From positions 1 through 64,000 of the forward strand of contig NZ_SLUQ01000006.1 in the NCBI RefSeq assembly GCF_004345245.1: a stretch of 64,000 nt of DNA. Direction: 5' to 3'. A model generated the notes under the pieces. That model did not search any database. It had not been told where the DNA came from and saw nothing but the letters and a program-made list of their open reading frames with translations. This document shows, piece after piece, positions 37,377 through 45,170 of this stretch; position 1 is the stretch's first letter; every line of letters starts with the position of its first letter. A program made the translations under genes and the position numbers. The DNA is from Rhizobium sp. BK251. Lineage in GTDB: Bacteria; Pseudomonadota; Alphaproteobacteria; Rhizobiales; Rhizobiaceae.

Positions 37377-38573
37377 CTAGTTGCGAATTGCATCGGCCTT
37401 GGTGTCGATGCTCGGCTGGACGGACATGCCTGGGCGGAGGTCGCCGTTGGCAGCGTCACCGTCGAGCATGATCTTGACCGGGATACGCTGCACCACCTTG
37501 GTGAAATTGCCGGTGGCGTTGTCCGGCGGCAGCAGGGCGAACTCCTGTCCGCTGGCCGGGGCAAGGCTGTCCACGTGACCGTGGTATGTGCGACCGGGGA
37601 ACATGTCGACCTCGAGATCGACCGGCTGGCCGGCATGGACGTCGGTAAGCTGCGTTTCCTTGTAATTGGCAATCACGTATACGGCCTGCACCGGCACGAC
37701 CGACATCAGCTGCGTGCCGGCCTGGACATATTGGCCCGTGCGCAGCGTGCGATTGCCGATTGTGCCGTCGACCGGAGCGGTGATCGTCGCATAGGACAAG
37801 TTGAGTTCAGCCTGGTGCTCGACCGCCTGGTCATGGGCAAGAGTTGCCTTGGCCTGCGCCACTTCGGCGTTCAACAGATCGACCTGCTTGCTGGCCGCGT
37901 CGAGGGCCGCGCTATCCCGCACGATGGTGGCTTGGGCGGCGGCGATCTGCGAAGCGGCCTGCTGTGCCGTCTGGACCGGGGCATAGCCGTTGGTCGCGAG
38001 GTTCGCATAACGCTTGTTGTTCTGCTCGGCAAAGGTCTCATTGGCCTTGTCGACCTCGACCGTCGCGCGGGCCGCAGCGATGGTCGACTGCTGGATGTCC
38101 AGAGCGGCCTGCTTGGCCTTCAGCATCGCCTCGGCGGCAGCAACATCGGCCTTTGCCTGGTCGAGGGCGGCGCGGAAGTCACGGTCGTCGATACGGGCCA
38201 GCGGCTGGCCTGCCTTGACGGCCTCGTTGTCACCGACGAGCACTTCGGAAATATAACCTGAAACCTTGGGGGCGATCGTGCTGCTGTCCGCCTTGACATA
38301 GGCATCGTCGGTCGAGACTTGGAAGCGGCCGACTGTCCAGTAGTCGTGGCCGTAGTAGGCGCCAGCCGCGATCAATACGAGCGCCGAGGCTCCCAACAGC
38401 AGGGAGCGGCCCGTGCGCCTGCGAGCGGGCTGTCCCGCGGCGGCAGCTGGCGCTGCCTCCGCGACACGCAGAGGCTTGCCGGCTTCGAGCGTTTCCGGAA
38501 CCTGCCCCTCGGCCACTTCAGTGGCTGGAGCGACATTGTTGTTATTCAGGGCATGCAGCTTCTTGATAGTCAT
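37377..38573 (-). CDS. emrA: HlyD/EmrA periplasmic adaptor (membrane fusion protein)
   Basis: This 398-residue protein starts at 38573 behind CCGGAGACAACA. A cytoplasmic tail of about 60 residues precedes one TM helix (GRSLLLGASALVLIAAGAYYG). Then come VSTDDAYVKADSSTIAPKVSGYI (split biotinyl-lipoyl half), a long alpha-helical coiled-coil hairpin rich in Ala/Gln/Lys, the second lipoyl half LNLSYATITAPVDGTIGNRTLRTGQYV, and a beta-barrel. It links the inner-membrane pump to an outer-membrane channel. It is divergent from a TetR gene. Confidence 0.94.
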   Translation of the reverse strand: MTIKKLHALNNNNVAPATEVAEGQVPETLEAGKPLRVAEAAPAAAAGQPARRRTGRSLLLGASALVLIAAGAYYGHDYWTVGRFQVSTDDAYVKADSSTIAPKVSGYISEVLVGDNEAVKAGQPLARIDDRDFRAALDQAKADVAAAEAMLKAKQAALDIQQSTIAAARATVEVDKANETFAEQNNKRYANLATNGYAPVQTAQQAASQIAAAQATIVRDSAALDAASKQVDLLNAEVAQAKATLAHDQAVEHQAELNLSYATITAPVDGTIGNRTLRTGQYVQAGTQLMSVVPVQAVYVIANYKETQLTDVHAGQPVDLEVDMFPGRTYHGHVDSLAPASGQEFALLPPDNATGNFTKVVQRIPVKIMLDGDAANGDLRPGMSVQPSIDTKADAIRN

Positions 38574-38640
38574 TGTTGTCTCCGGATCGTGGTCGCGGTC
38601 CCTAGGCTGCGGCCTCTGTGCATAAATAGGAAATTTGACG

Positions 38641-38689
38641 TTTTCCAAAATATTCCTTATAAAATGGATGTCAATAAGAATTTGGAAAA
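38641..38689. promoter_or_regulatory. Inverted repeat in the emrAB/tetR divergent promoter
   Basis: TTTTCCAAA at 38641-38649 is mirrored by TTTGGAAAA at 38681-38689, and nested between and around them TTGAC (38635-38639) pairs with GTCAA (38670-38674). The AT-rich 115-base gap serves both genes. This arrangement suits a TetR operator overlapping the promoters, though the arms are far apart. Confidence 0.4.
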
Positions 38690-39342
38690 TGGAAATGGTC
38701 CAAAAGCAAGCAATCGAGAAAAGGCCGCGCGGCCGACCGCAGATCCGATGCGACGACGACACGAAAAGCGTCATCATCGAAGCGGCAAACAAGCAGTTTC
38801 GCGAAAACGGATATGCCGCGGCGAGCATCGCGGCGATCGCGCAGGAAGCGGGCGTCTCCACCAAGACGCTCTACAGACTGTTCCCGGCCAAGACCGACCT
38901 GTTCTCTGAAATGATTTCCGACCGCATCGGCCGATTCCTGCTTGCGCTCGATTTGAGCACGCTTGCAGAGGCGGGCTTGCGGCGCGGCCTGGAGCGCTTG
39001 TTGATGGCCTACGGCACGCTGACGCTCTCTGAGGATACCGTAACCATCACGCGCCTCGTCATCGGCGAATCCGACCGATTTCCGGAGATCGCCACTTCCT
39101 TCTATGAGCAGGCGATCGTCCGGACGAACGCACTGTTGGAAACTTGGCTGCGCCGGCAAGCCGACCACGGCCTGATCGTGCTGGAGGATCCGCATGCGGC
39201 CTCAGGCATGTTGCGCGGCATGATGGTCATGGAGCCCCAGCGGGCTGCGATGTTGCGCCAGTTGCCGCCGCCGAAGCTCGAGGAGATCGCGACGCGCGCA
39301 AGAATGTGCGCCGACCTCTTCCTCAAGGGCTGCGCCGCTTGA
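38689..39342 (+). CDS. TetR family regulator
   Basis: The protein is 217 residues from ATG 38689 (MEMVQKQAIEKRPRGRPQ); an ATG at 38695 is also possible, and the frame to 38635 is less likely. N-terminal HTH: SVIIEAANKQFRENGYAAAS, then IAAIAQEAGVSTKTLYRLFPAKTDLF, typical of AcrR/TetR proteins. The C-terminal domain resembles the TetR_C group with the 'APxYPxL'-like region replaced by ITRLVIGESDRFPEIATSFYEQ. It probably represses the divergent efflux genes and itself, responding to a pump substrate. Confidence 0.92.
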   Translation: MEMVQKQAIEKRPRGRPQIRCDDDTKSVIIEAANKQFRENGYAAASIAAIAQEAGVSTKTLYRLFPAKTDLFSEMISDRIGRFLLALDLSTLAEAGLRRGLERLLMAYGTLTLSEDTVTITRLVIGESDRFPEIATSFYEQAIVRTNALLETWLRRQADHGLIVLEDPHAASGMLRGMMVMEPQRAAMLRQLPPPKLEEIATRARMCADLFLKGCAA

Positions 39343-39506
39343 TGCTTCGCTGACGTCTCGGCAGCACCAGCCGACCGTCGCAGAAGACCTATACCTAGGT
39401 TCATGACTTCACAGCAAACAGCCTAAACTATTGAGACCGCAGCACGATCGCCTGACCCTTCTGCATTGGATAGCTTGGGGTCATCAGACAAACGACGGAG
39501 GAACAC

Positions 39507-39932
39507 ATGCACTGGACCGGCACCACCACCGAAATCGCCTACAACCTCAACGCCTTTCTTTGCGCAACGAATTTCAAGCATGGGCTTATGGACGACCCGC
39601 CGGAGGCCTATGTGTTTGACGATTTCGTCCTGTTGCCGCAGCAGCAGCGTGTCAAGAAGGACGGCAAGGTCCTTCCGATTGGTGGGCGAGCCTTCCTGAT
39701 CCTGCAGGAGCTCGTAAAGCGGGCAGGCGAGCTTGTCAGCAAGGAAGAACTGATCGAGGCCGCATGGCCGGACACCTTTGTCGAGGATGGGAACCTGAAC
39801 GTGCAGATCTGCGCATTGCGCAAGCATCTCGCAACCGACGCATCCCGCACGCCTTACATCGTGAACATTCCCGGCCGCGGCTATCGCTTTACCGGGTGTG
39901 TACGACACGGCTTCGAAGCCACTGTAATGTAA
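39507..39932 (+). CDS. Stand-alone OmpR-type winged-helix protein
   Basis: This 141-residue protein has, after a 35-residue N-terminal extension, an OmpR/PhoB/CadC DNA-binding domain (FDDFVLLPQQQRVKKDGKVL, LQELVKRAGELVSKEELIEAAWP, LNVQICALRKHLATDASRTP, YIVNIPGRGYRFTG). There is no receiver domain, TM helix or downstream sensor. Similar domains head large ATPase- or TPR-fused regulators, so this could be a truncated relative. The complete recognition helix and wing argue that it can still bind DNA. Start at 39507 follows GGAGGAACAC. Confidence 0.85.
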   Translation: MHWTGTTTEIAYNLNAFLCATNFKHGLMDDPPEAYVFDDFVLLPQQQRVKKDGKVLPIGGRAFLILQELVKRAGELVSKEELIEAAWPDTFVEDGNLNVQICALRKHLATDASRTPYIVNIPGRGYRFTGCVRHGFEATVM

Positions 39933-40195
39933 TGGGTATGACCCGCACGAAACCGCGCGGTGGGGAGGGGTGTCGCTTGGCGCAGATCAGTGCACAGTGT
40001 CGTGCCCGGACCGACGCATGGCGTCTCGGAAACCCCGAAGCGGGGAGGGGGCCTCATTATGCAATTAGCGCATAGCTGAGCTGAAGTCTTGGCGCTGCAA
40101 ACAGTACGTGACCCGTCTTATATGAGGTTCATCGAAATGAACTGAGCGCCGCTGATGGCTGCACGGTTCCAGAGCCCAAGGAAAGGGGATTACCG

Positions 40196-40342
40196 ATGAA
40201 CGTAGCACGCACTTTCAACAACTGGCGCAAGTATCGTCAAACCGTTGCAGAGCTTGGTCGCATGTCGACCCGCGAACTCAACGATCTGGGCATTGAACGC
40301 GGCGACATCCGCAGCGTTGCTCGCGCCGCAGCCGGCCGTTAA
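40196..40342 (+). CDS. DUF1127 small protein
   Basis: A 48-residue protein, MNVARTFNNWRKYRQTVAEL and GRMSTRELNDLGIERGDIRS, preceded by AAAGGGGATTACCG. DUF1127 proteins are abundant in rhizobia and Agrobacterium. Arginine-rich forms influence sRNA turnover, phosphate uptake and growth phase. The core pattern W-x-x-x-R-x-x-x-x-x-L-x-x-L-x-x-R-x-L-x-D-I-G is retained (Trp10, the L-x-x-M-S-T-R-E-L-N-D-L-G stretch). A strong terminator follows 25 bases after its stop. Confidence 0.9.
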   Translation: MNVARTFNNWRKYRQTVAELGRMSTRELNDLGIERGDIRSVARAAAGR

Positions 40343-40366
40343 GCCAAGCTGAAATAGTGATTTCCG

Positions 40367-40400
40367 GAGCGCCCGTTGCCCAGCAGCGGGCGCTCTTCTT
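40367..40400 (+). terminator. Rho-independent terminator of the DUF1127 gene
   Basis: GAGCGCCCG (40367-40375) and CGGGCGCTC (40387-40395) form a perfect 9-base GC-rich stem with an 11-base loop, followed by TTCTT. It lies just after the small-protein gene, as expected for a short, highly expressed transcript. Confidence 0.85.
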
Positions 40401-40873
40401 ATTCCGCTGGGCGCCGGTCGGACGCATGGTGCTTCCTGCATACCCCATGGCTGATCATTGCAGAATTGCCTAGATGCTGGGCAATTTTCCCGCCCACCTC
40501 TTTCAGGCTTTGGCTGAACGATCACGTACCTCTCGGCAGCGTCCGCAAGACGTTCCACAGGATGTTGATGGCGAGCGCGAGCTACGGCAATCTATCAAAG
40601 AAGCTCCACGCGGTCTGGACGGCTTCCTAAGGCAGTCGACGGCGGCCATGGGTTTCATCCCAAGATGTCTTCTTGATTTTGGTCGGCTGCTTGCGGCGCC
40701 GAATGCACATTTCGCCGAGTACATATCCGGAAGGTGCATCTGAAGACGATCCTTCATCACAGTTTGGTATCCGCGGCGACAGGACCGACGCCAACGCATT
40801 AATATTAGACCAAACTAATATCGTGTATTGTCTTAGCAGGCTCAGTGGTATGGGCGAAGCGCTGGAGGGGCGG
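40401..40873. other. Gene-free gap
   Basis: These 473 bases have no convincing reading frame. A palindrome at 40802-40821 and the GGAGG ribosome site before 40874 are the only signals seen. Confidence 0.4.
40802..40821. promoter_or_regulatory. ATATTAG / CTAATAT palindrome
   Basis: ATATTAG at 40802-40808 and CTAATAT at 40815-40821 flank six bases (ACCAAA). This AT-rich dyad in otherwise GC-rich DNA, about 50 bases upstream of a small membrane-protein gene, is a plausible MarR/HxlR-style operator. No cognate regulator is identified. Confidence 0.3.
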
Positions 40874-41113
40874 ATGAACAGGGCATTCATGCTTGGAATG
40901 CTATTCGGGGTGTCGCTGCGTTTTGTGCGGGCGTGGGTGGACCATCTGGTTGCGGGCACGGGGCTGCCGCGAATAGAATCACTGCCGACCTTCATGGATG
41001 TCGTAGTCCAGGCTGTCGGCTTGGGTCTGGGATGGGGCATCGCATTCTGCGTGCTGCTCTATGTCGCCAGGCTGCTGGGTCGCCATTTGTCGCGACGCCC
41101 GCGGCGCGGGTGA
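40874..41113 (+). CDS. Small membrane protein
   Basis: This 79-residue frame starts MNRAFMLGMLFGVSLRFVRA after TGGAGGGGCGG; longer in-frame starts lack a ribosome site. The N-terminal hydrophobic stretch (FMLGMLFGVSL) and a second one (VVVQAVGLGLGWGIAFCVLLYVARLL) predict one or two TM helices, and the C-terminus is strongly basic (GRHLSRRPRRG), staying cytoplasmic. Family unknown. Confidence 0.5.
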   Translation: MNRAFMLGMLFGVSLRFVRAWVDHLVAGTGLPRIESLPTFMDVVVQAVGLGLGWGIAFCVLLYVARLLGRHLSRRPRRG

Positions 41114-41212
41114 ATATGGTGCGACGCTATCGGGAGATTGTTCCTGTACAATCTCCCGGGGTCATGCCGAACATCCGCCGGCGTCGCTCGCTGAGGTTGA
41201 CGCTCGTCACGA

Positions 41213-41422
41213 TCAGCGTTCAACAGGCTCTCTCAATGCAGCAATATCCGCGGCCGTCAGGCCAAAATCCAGCAATCGAGCATCATCCATTTCGCTGAAC
41301 CAGGCTCTTATCCGCTCCTTGGCTGGATCGTTCCGCGCACGGACAAGCCTCCGCACCAGTGCCGAACTTACCGACATGTCCGAGATGGAGATCGCTTCCG
41401 CCTTGAGTACCGCCAATGACAT
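41213..41422 (-). CDS. DUF1127-like small protein
   Basis: A 69-residue protein ends NDPAKERIRAWFSEMDDARL then LDFGLTAADIAALREP. The R-I-R-x-W-x-x-x-M-D-D-x-x-L-x-D-x-G-L-x-x-x-D-I pattern matches the YjiS/DUF1127 core. It differs from the 40196 protein in having an acidic rather than basic core and an N-terminal extension. It may be regulatory or RNA-associated; function is unproven. The start is supported by position more than by a ribosome site. Confidence 0.65.
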   Translation of the reverse strand: MSLAVLKAEAISISDMSVSSALVRRLVRARNDPAKERIRAWFSEMDDARLLDFGLTAADIAALREPVER

Positions 41423-41675
41423 CTTTCAATCCTAGAACCGAGACCGGGTCACGAATTGACGCCTGATTAGTCAATCCGCACATGATTTATGCATCGGAAG
41501 ATGATGTTTTAGGCGGACAGCTTGATTTCAAGGCAACGCCTCAAAGGCTACATCTGTAACCTGCGGGGAAGCTGCAAAAACGGAGGAAGGACCGGAGCGC
41601 ATTTCCTTGAAATGCCGTCGGCCGGTGCTGACCTTGCCCCCAAGTTTCTCTTTGGAACGGTAAGTTGGTACCGGC

Positions 41676-42224
41676 CTATTCGGACGGCGTTACGCGCGTC
41701 CAGAACTCGTTGAATGCGACGGAGTCGAAGAAGGCCGAGGCGCGGACGATGCGGCCGTCGCGCATGTCCAGGAACCAGGCGTAGGTGTTGGTGTAGGGCA
41801 CCCCGTCGCGGGCAATGCCGCGAGCGTCGAAAAAGACGATCACGGTGTCGCCGTCGGCATAGACGTTGCGTATCGCGGGCTTCAGCGGCGCCTTCATGCG
41901 GGCATTGAACGGCCGGATCACCTCGCGCAGGAACGCCTCGCGACTCGGATAGGTCTTCGATGCCAGCGAATAGCCCTCGATCGTCCAACGGGCATCGTCG
42001 GCAAGCAGGTCATAGGGGCTGCCTGTACCGGCCGCCCAGGCATCGAAGCCAGCCTCGACGGTCGTCTTGTTGCGGCGTTCGGTTTCGGTCAGGCTCTCGG
42101 GCGCGGCACGTGCTTCCAGCCCGGTCAGGGCCAGGATGGTGGCGGCCACGCCGAGGGCCGCGTTGAAGAAGCGACGGGCATAGGGTTTCAGGCTGCCGGC
42201 AGTGGCGCTTGCGGTTGCGGACAT
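41676..42224 (-). CDS. Secreted SnoaL/NTF2-like protein
   Basis: This 182-residue protein, from an ATG at 42224 (MSATASATAG; an ATG 12 bases upstream is possible), has a basic-hydrophobic signal region (YARRFFNAALGVAATILALTGLEARA). It then has an NTF2-like fold: VEAGFDAWAAGTGSPYDLLA, DDARWTIEGYSLASKTYPSR, DGDTVIVFFDARGIARDGVPYTNTYAWFLDMRDGRIVRASAFFDSVAFNEFW. The W-T-I-x-G and Y-x-N-x-Y-x-W-x-x-x-x-x-D-G-x-I patterns are characteristic. It may be an isomerase-like or ligand-binding protein. It follows an SDR gene on the same strand by 71 bases. Confidence 0.82.
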   Translation of the reverse strand: MSATASATAGSLKPYARRFFNAALGVAATILALTGLEARAAPESLTETERRNKTTVEAGFDAWAAGTGSPYDLLADDARWTIEGYSLASKTYPSREAFLREVIRPFNARMKAPLKPAIRNVYADGDTVIVFFDARGIARDGVPYTNTYAWFLDMRDGRIVRASAFFDSVAFNEFWTRVTPSE

Positions 42225-42295
42225 GGCTTCCTCCAAGGACTGGGTTGGTGGCGCGGCACCCGCTTGCTGGTGCCGCTTGTAGCGCTATGTGCAAT

Positions 42296-43099
42296 TCAGA
42301 TCTGGTTTTCCCAGGCCGCCAGTTGGTGGTTCTTCAGCATGTCCTCGATCTTCTTCGGGACCACGTTGCGGAACCTGCCGGTGTCGCCCGGCACGATCTC
42401 GATCATCCGATCGACCATCTCCTGCGGGTCCATCTTGCCCTCGGGCGTCGCAAAGAAGTCGTCAAAGCCCTTGCGCAGGTCGGCACGCTTCGTGAAGTGC
42501 TTGCTGTCGTCCAGCCAGCGGAAGGGATTGTCGGCCATGGTCTCGTTGTAGCCGGTGTAGTAGGCGCCCGGATTGATCGTCTGGATCTTGATGCCGTAGG
42601 GAGCGAGTTCCTGCTGCAGTGCCTCGGCGATCGATTCCAGCGCGTGCTTGGTCGAGACATAGGTCCCCCAGTTCGCCGGCGTGAACAGGCCACCCATCGA
42701 CGAGGTGAAGACCACCTTGCCCCTCTTGCCCTCCGAAACCCAGCGGCGCACGACGCCCTGCGTCAAGGTCAGCGGCAGGAAGACATTGACCTCGTAGTTC
42801 TTGCGGACGATGTCGATTGGGATCTCCCAGACCGGGCCCGCTTCGCCCATGCCGGCATTGTTCCACAAGACGTCGAAGTCCCACGACTGCGCCTGGGCGA
42901 TGTCATAGGGGTCGGTCAGGTCGAGGCGCTCGACCCGAAAATTCTCGAGGCCCAGTGCCTTGGCCTCCTCGCGCAGCGGCGTGACCTGTGGCGAGACCTG
43001 CACGGTCGCGATGATGTTGTGGCCGTTCCTGGCCATGCCGATGGCGGCTGCCTTGCCGAAGCCGGAACCGGCGCCGGTGATCAGTATGGTCTTGGACAT
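42296..43099 (-). CDS. Short-chain dehydrogenase/reductase
   Basis: This 267-residue protein has a cofactor loop ILITGAGSGFGKAAAIGMARNGH, VLWNNAGMGEAG (NNAG), the active-site serine in VVFTSSMGGLFTP, and Tyr/Lys in YVSTKHALESIAEAL. NAD(P) specificity is uncertain: the second strand has no basic residue after the glycine loop. The C-terminal part (FRWLDDSKHFTKRADLRKGF) is longer than in classical fatty-acid or sugar SDRs. It shares its strand with the SnoaL, GlcG and AraC genes, so it is possibly a small detoxification operon. Confidence 0.93.
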   Translation of the reverse strand: MSKTILITGAGSGFGKAAAIGMARNGHNIIATVQVSPQVTPLREEAKALGLENFRVERLDLTDPYDIAQAQSWDFDVLWNNAGMGEAGPVWEIPIDIVRKNYEVNVFLPLTLTQGVVRRWVSEGKRGKVVFTSSMGGLFTPANWGTYVSTKHALESIAEALQQELAPYGIKIQTINPGAYYTGYNETMADNPFRWLDDSKHFTKRADLRKGFDDFFATPEGKMDPQEMVDRMIEIVPGDTGRFRNVVPKKIEDMLKNHQLAAWENQI

Positions 43100-43162
43100 G
43101 TTCGTTCCCTTTCGTTGATCTACGTGCGGTCAAATTGCCTGGTCCGCCTGCGGGACCGGTGG

Positions 43163-43558
43163 TCAGAGGGCAGCGGCCGCCGCCTCGGCAATGTCGAGAT
43201 CTTGGGCGACCGCACCGCCGGAGACGCCGACTGAGCCGATCAGGATGTTGCTTTCATTGGTGAGGGGGATGCCGCCAGCGAAGACGACGAGGCCGCCATT
43301 GGTCTGCTCCAGGCCGAACGAGGTGCCGCCAGGTTTGCAGAATTCACCGATCGCTTCGGTGCGCATGGAAAACAGCGCGGCCGTGCGGGCTTTGTTGACC
43401 GCGATGTCGATGGAGCCCAACAGGGCTCCATCCATGCGGACAAAAGCCTTCACATGGACACCGGCATCAAGGACGGCGATATTGACCGGAACACCTATCT
43501 CTTTTGCCCGCGCCTCGCCTGCGGCGATGATCCGGCGGGCGTCGTCAATGGTAATCAT
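43163..43558 (-). CDS. GlcG/HbpS-type heme-binding-like protein
   Basis: This 131-residue protein has DDARRIIAAGEARAKEIGVP, VNIAVLDAGVHVKAFVRMDGA, DIAVNKARTAALF, GGLVVFAGGIPL and IGSVGVSGGAVAQDLDIAEAAA, in the usual order for the whole GlcG/HbpS (DUF336) fold. Relatives include the redox/heme-sensing HbpS and the glycolate-operon GlcG, as well as cobalamin-adenosyltransferase-like PduO C-domains. It sits between the SDR and the AraC regulator. The ligand is unknown. Confidence 0.9.
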   Translation of the reverse strand: MITIDDARRIIAAGEARAKEIGVPVNIAVLDAGVHVKAFVRMDGALLGSIDIAVNKARTAALFSMRTEAIGEFCKPGGTSFGLEQTNGGLVVFAGGIPLTNESNILIGSVGVSGGAVAQDLDIAEAAAAAL

Positions 43559-43723
43559 CTCCCTGTCTCCTCCTTTCGTTCGGGGATTGGTGCTCCCGTT
43601 CGATGAGACAGATGTATGCCGGAAAGGGCATTGCAGTATTTTCAGCTCTTGCTGCGCTCTTTGCAGATCTTGCGCTCTGGCGTGCCTTGCGCGGGAACAA
43701 AGAGCGCCTTTGGCAGGCGCATA

Positions 43724-44614
43724 CTAGTGTCCGGTGACGAGCGCGCGGTACTGGCCGGGCGTCAAACCGGTCGCTTTGCGGAAGACGCGCGTGAAATTGG
43801 CCTGCGATCCGAAACCGGTGTCGAGCGCGATGTCAACAAGGGAGGACCGCGCGAGCCGCAGCTTCTCCTTGGCCGCCTCGACCCGTCGCTCGGTGACGTA
43901 GCGATGCGGGGGCAGACCGGTGGCCGCCCGAAACATCCGGGAAAAATGAAAGGGGCTGAGGCACGCCTCGGCGGCGAGGTCATCCAGCGAGATATCCGCC
44001 GCGATGCGGGCTTCGATGAAATCGAGGACGCGCTTCAGCCTCTTCGGATCGATGGTCGGTCCTCGCGTGGCCGGTCGCCAGCGGGTAGACGTATAGGTTC
44101 CCAGCAAATGCCCCGCCAGCGCCAGTTGGATCCCGTCGAGGAACAGCCGGTCTGTCGTTTCCAGCTTTCGATTCAACAAACCGCGAAAGAGCTGGCCGAA
44201 CTGCAGCACCATGGGATCGGGGACACCGCCCGCATAGGCGAGTTGAACCCTGGCCGGATCGATGTCAAAGTTCGAAAGCGCGCTCTCACCGACGAGCGAC
44301 GGCGGCACGAAGATGTGCAGGGACTCGGGCATGGTGCCGATGATTTCAACATCGCTCTCATGAACACCGGCGGGACATATCCAGGCGACGCCCGGACGAG
44401 CGATCGCCTCTCGCTTGTGACCGTCACCGGTCCACCTGATCTTCGACTGGCCCGAGAGCAGGACAGCTATTTCCGTGCATTCAAGTGTCAGGTCGACCTG
44501 CCAGCCCGGATCGAAACGCCGGAGCTCGACCTGCAGCGACGAGCATTCAACGAGCCCGCCCACTCGCTCGCTGGTCCGATACTTTCTGTCTCCCTGCGAT
44601 TCCACGAAAGTCAT
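43724..44614 (-). CDS. AraC family transcriptional regulator
   Basis: This 296-residue protein has an N-terminal cupin-like sensing domain of about 175 residues. The C-terminal HTH pair follows: LKRVLDFIEARIAADISLDDLAAEACLSPFHFSRMFRAATGLPPHRYVTERRVEAAKEKL, then LVDIALDTGFGSQANFTRVFRKATGLTPGQYR. The spacing and the last motif match the AraC/XylS consensus. It is the upstream gene on the same strand as GlcG, SDR and SnoaL, and a likely activator of them. Its start at 44614 follows GAGGGTGCGAC. Confidence 0.93.
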   Translation of the reverse strand: MTFVESQGDRKYRTSERVGGLVECSSLQVELRRFDPGWQVDLTLECTEIAVLLSGQSKIRWTGDGHKREAIARPGVAWICPAGVHESDVEIIGTMPESLHIFVPPSLVGESALSNFDIDPARVQLAYAGGVPDPMVLQFGQLFRGLLNRKLETTDRLFLDGIQLALAGHLLGTYTSTRWRPATRGPTIDPKRLKRVLDFIEARIAADISLDDLAAEACLSPFHFSRMFRAATGLPPHRYVTERRVEAAKEKLRLARSSLVDIALDTGFGSQANFTRVFRKATGLTPGQYRALVTGH

Positions 44615-45170
44615 GTCGCACCCTCGCCGTGAATATCAGTTCGAGATTTTGAATTTCTAGCATCAGTGGGCCGATTGCCACCCCACGCGACTGTCAATCT
44701 GCAATCGCCTTCGATTTACGGATGAATGGTTCCCGACGTAACGGAATTTCTGTCGGGGGCGTGCACATTGCAGTCGGGATTTTGGCGAAAGTTCACGCAA
44801 GTGCAAGTGCTCGCCTAAGCCCGAGTCCCACCGCGAGGGCGAAGGAAATTGGCTGAGCGCCCAGCAGCACCGGAGATAGCACTCCAATGAAGGCGGAAAC
44901 TAGATGCCCGGCAATGACGGGTTTCATGCGGTTATCCGCCTCTTGGCGGAGGCCTGCGATTCTCCCGGACTGTCAGGACAGGACTGCGAAAGTTGATGCC
45001 ACGTTCTTCGGACGCGCCTCGACTGTCTCGACAAATGGCGCCCCAGTGTATCAATACGGCGAGCAGTGCGGTCGCGCTCCCGTATGAGCCTCCCGACCGA
45101 TGACAAAACGCCGATCCGATTTGACCGCGACGCCGGTCATCGGGCTTGAAGCAGCGCCCGGTTATTTTGC
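44615..45170. other. Gap between the AraC gene and the second sugar operon
   Basis: The only recognisable content is the HPP-family fragment at 44793-44927. The remainder has no credible frame, palindrome or terminator that I can support. Confidence 0.4.
44793..44927 (-). pseudogene. HPP-family membrane protein fragment
   Basis: A 44-codon frame (MKPVIAGHLVSAFIGVLSPV followed by LLGAQPISFALAVGLGL) matches the mid-segment of HPP proteins, P-x-x-V-I-x-G-H-x-x-S-A-x-x-G-V...A-L-A-V-G-L. The diagnostic H-P-P segment that should follow is lost. Instead RRALALA and a stop occur. It is too short to be functional and is most likely a decaying fragment of a four-TM nitrite/ion transporter relative. 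Confidence 0.5.
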
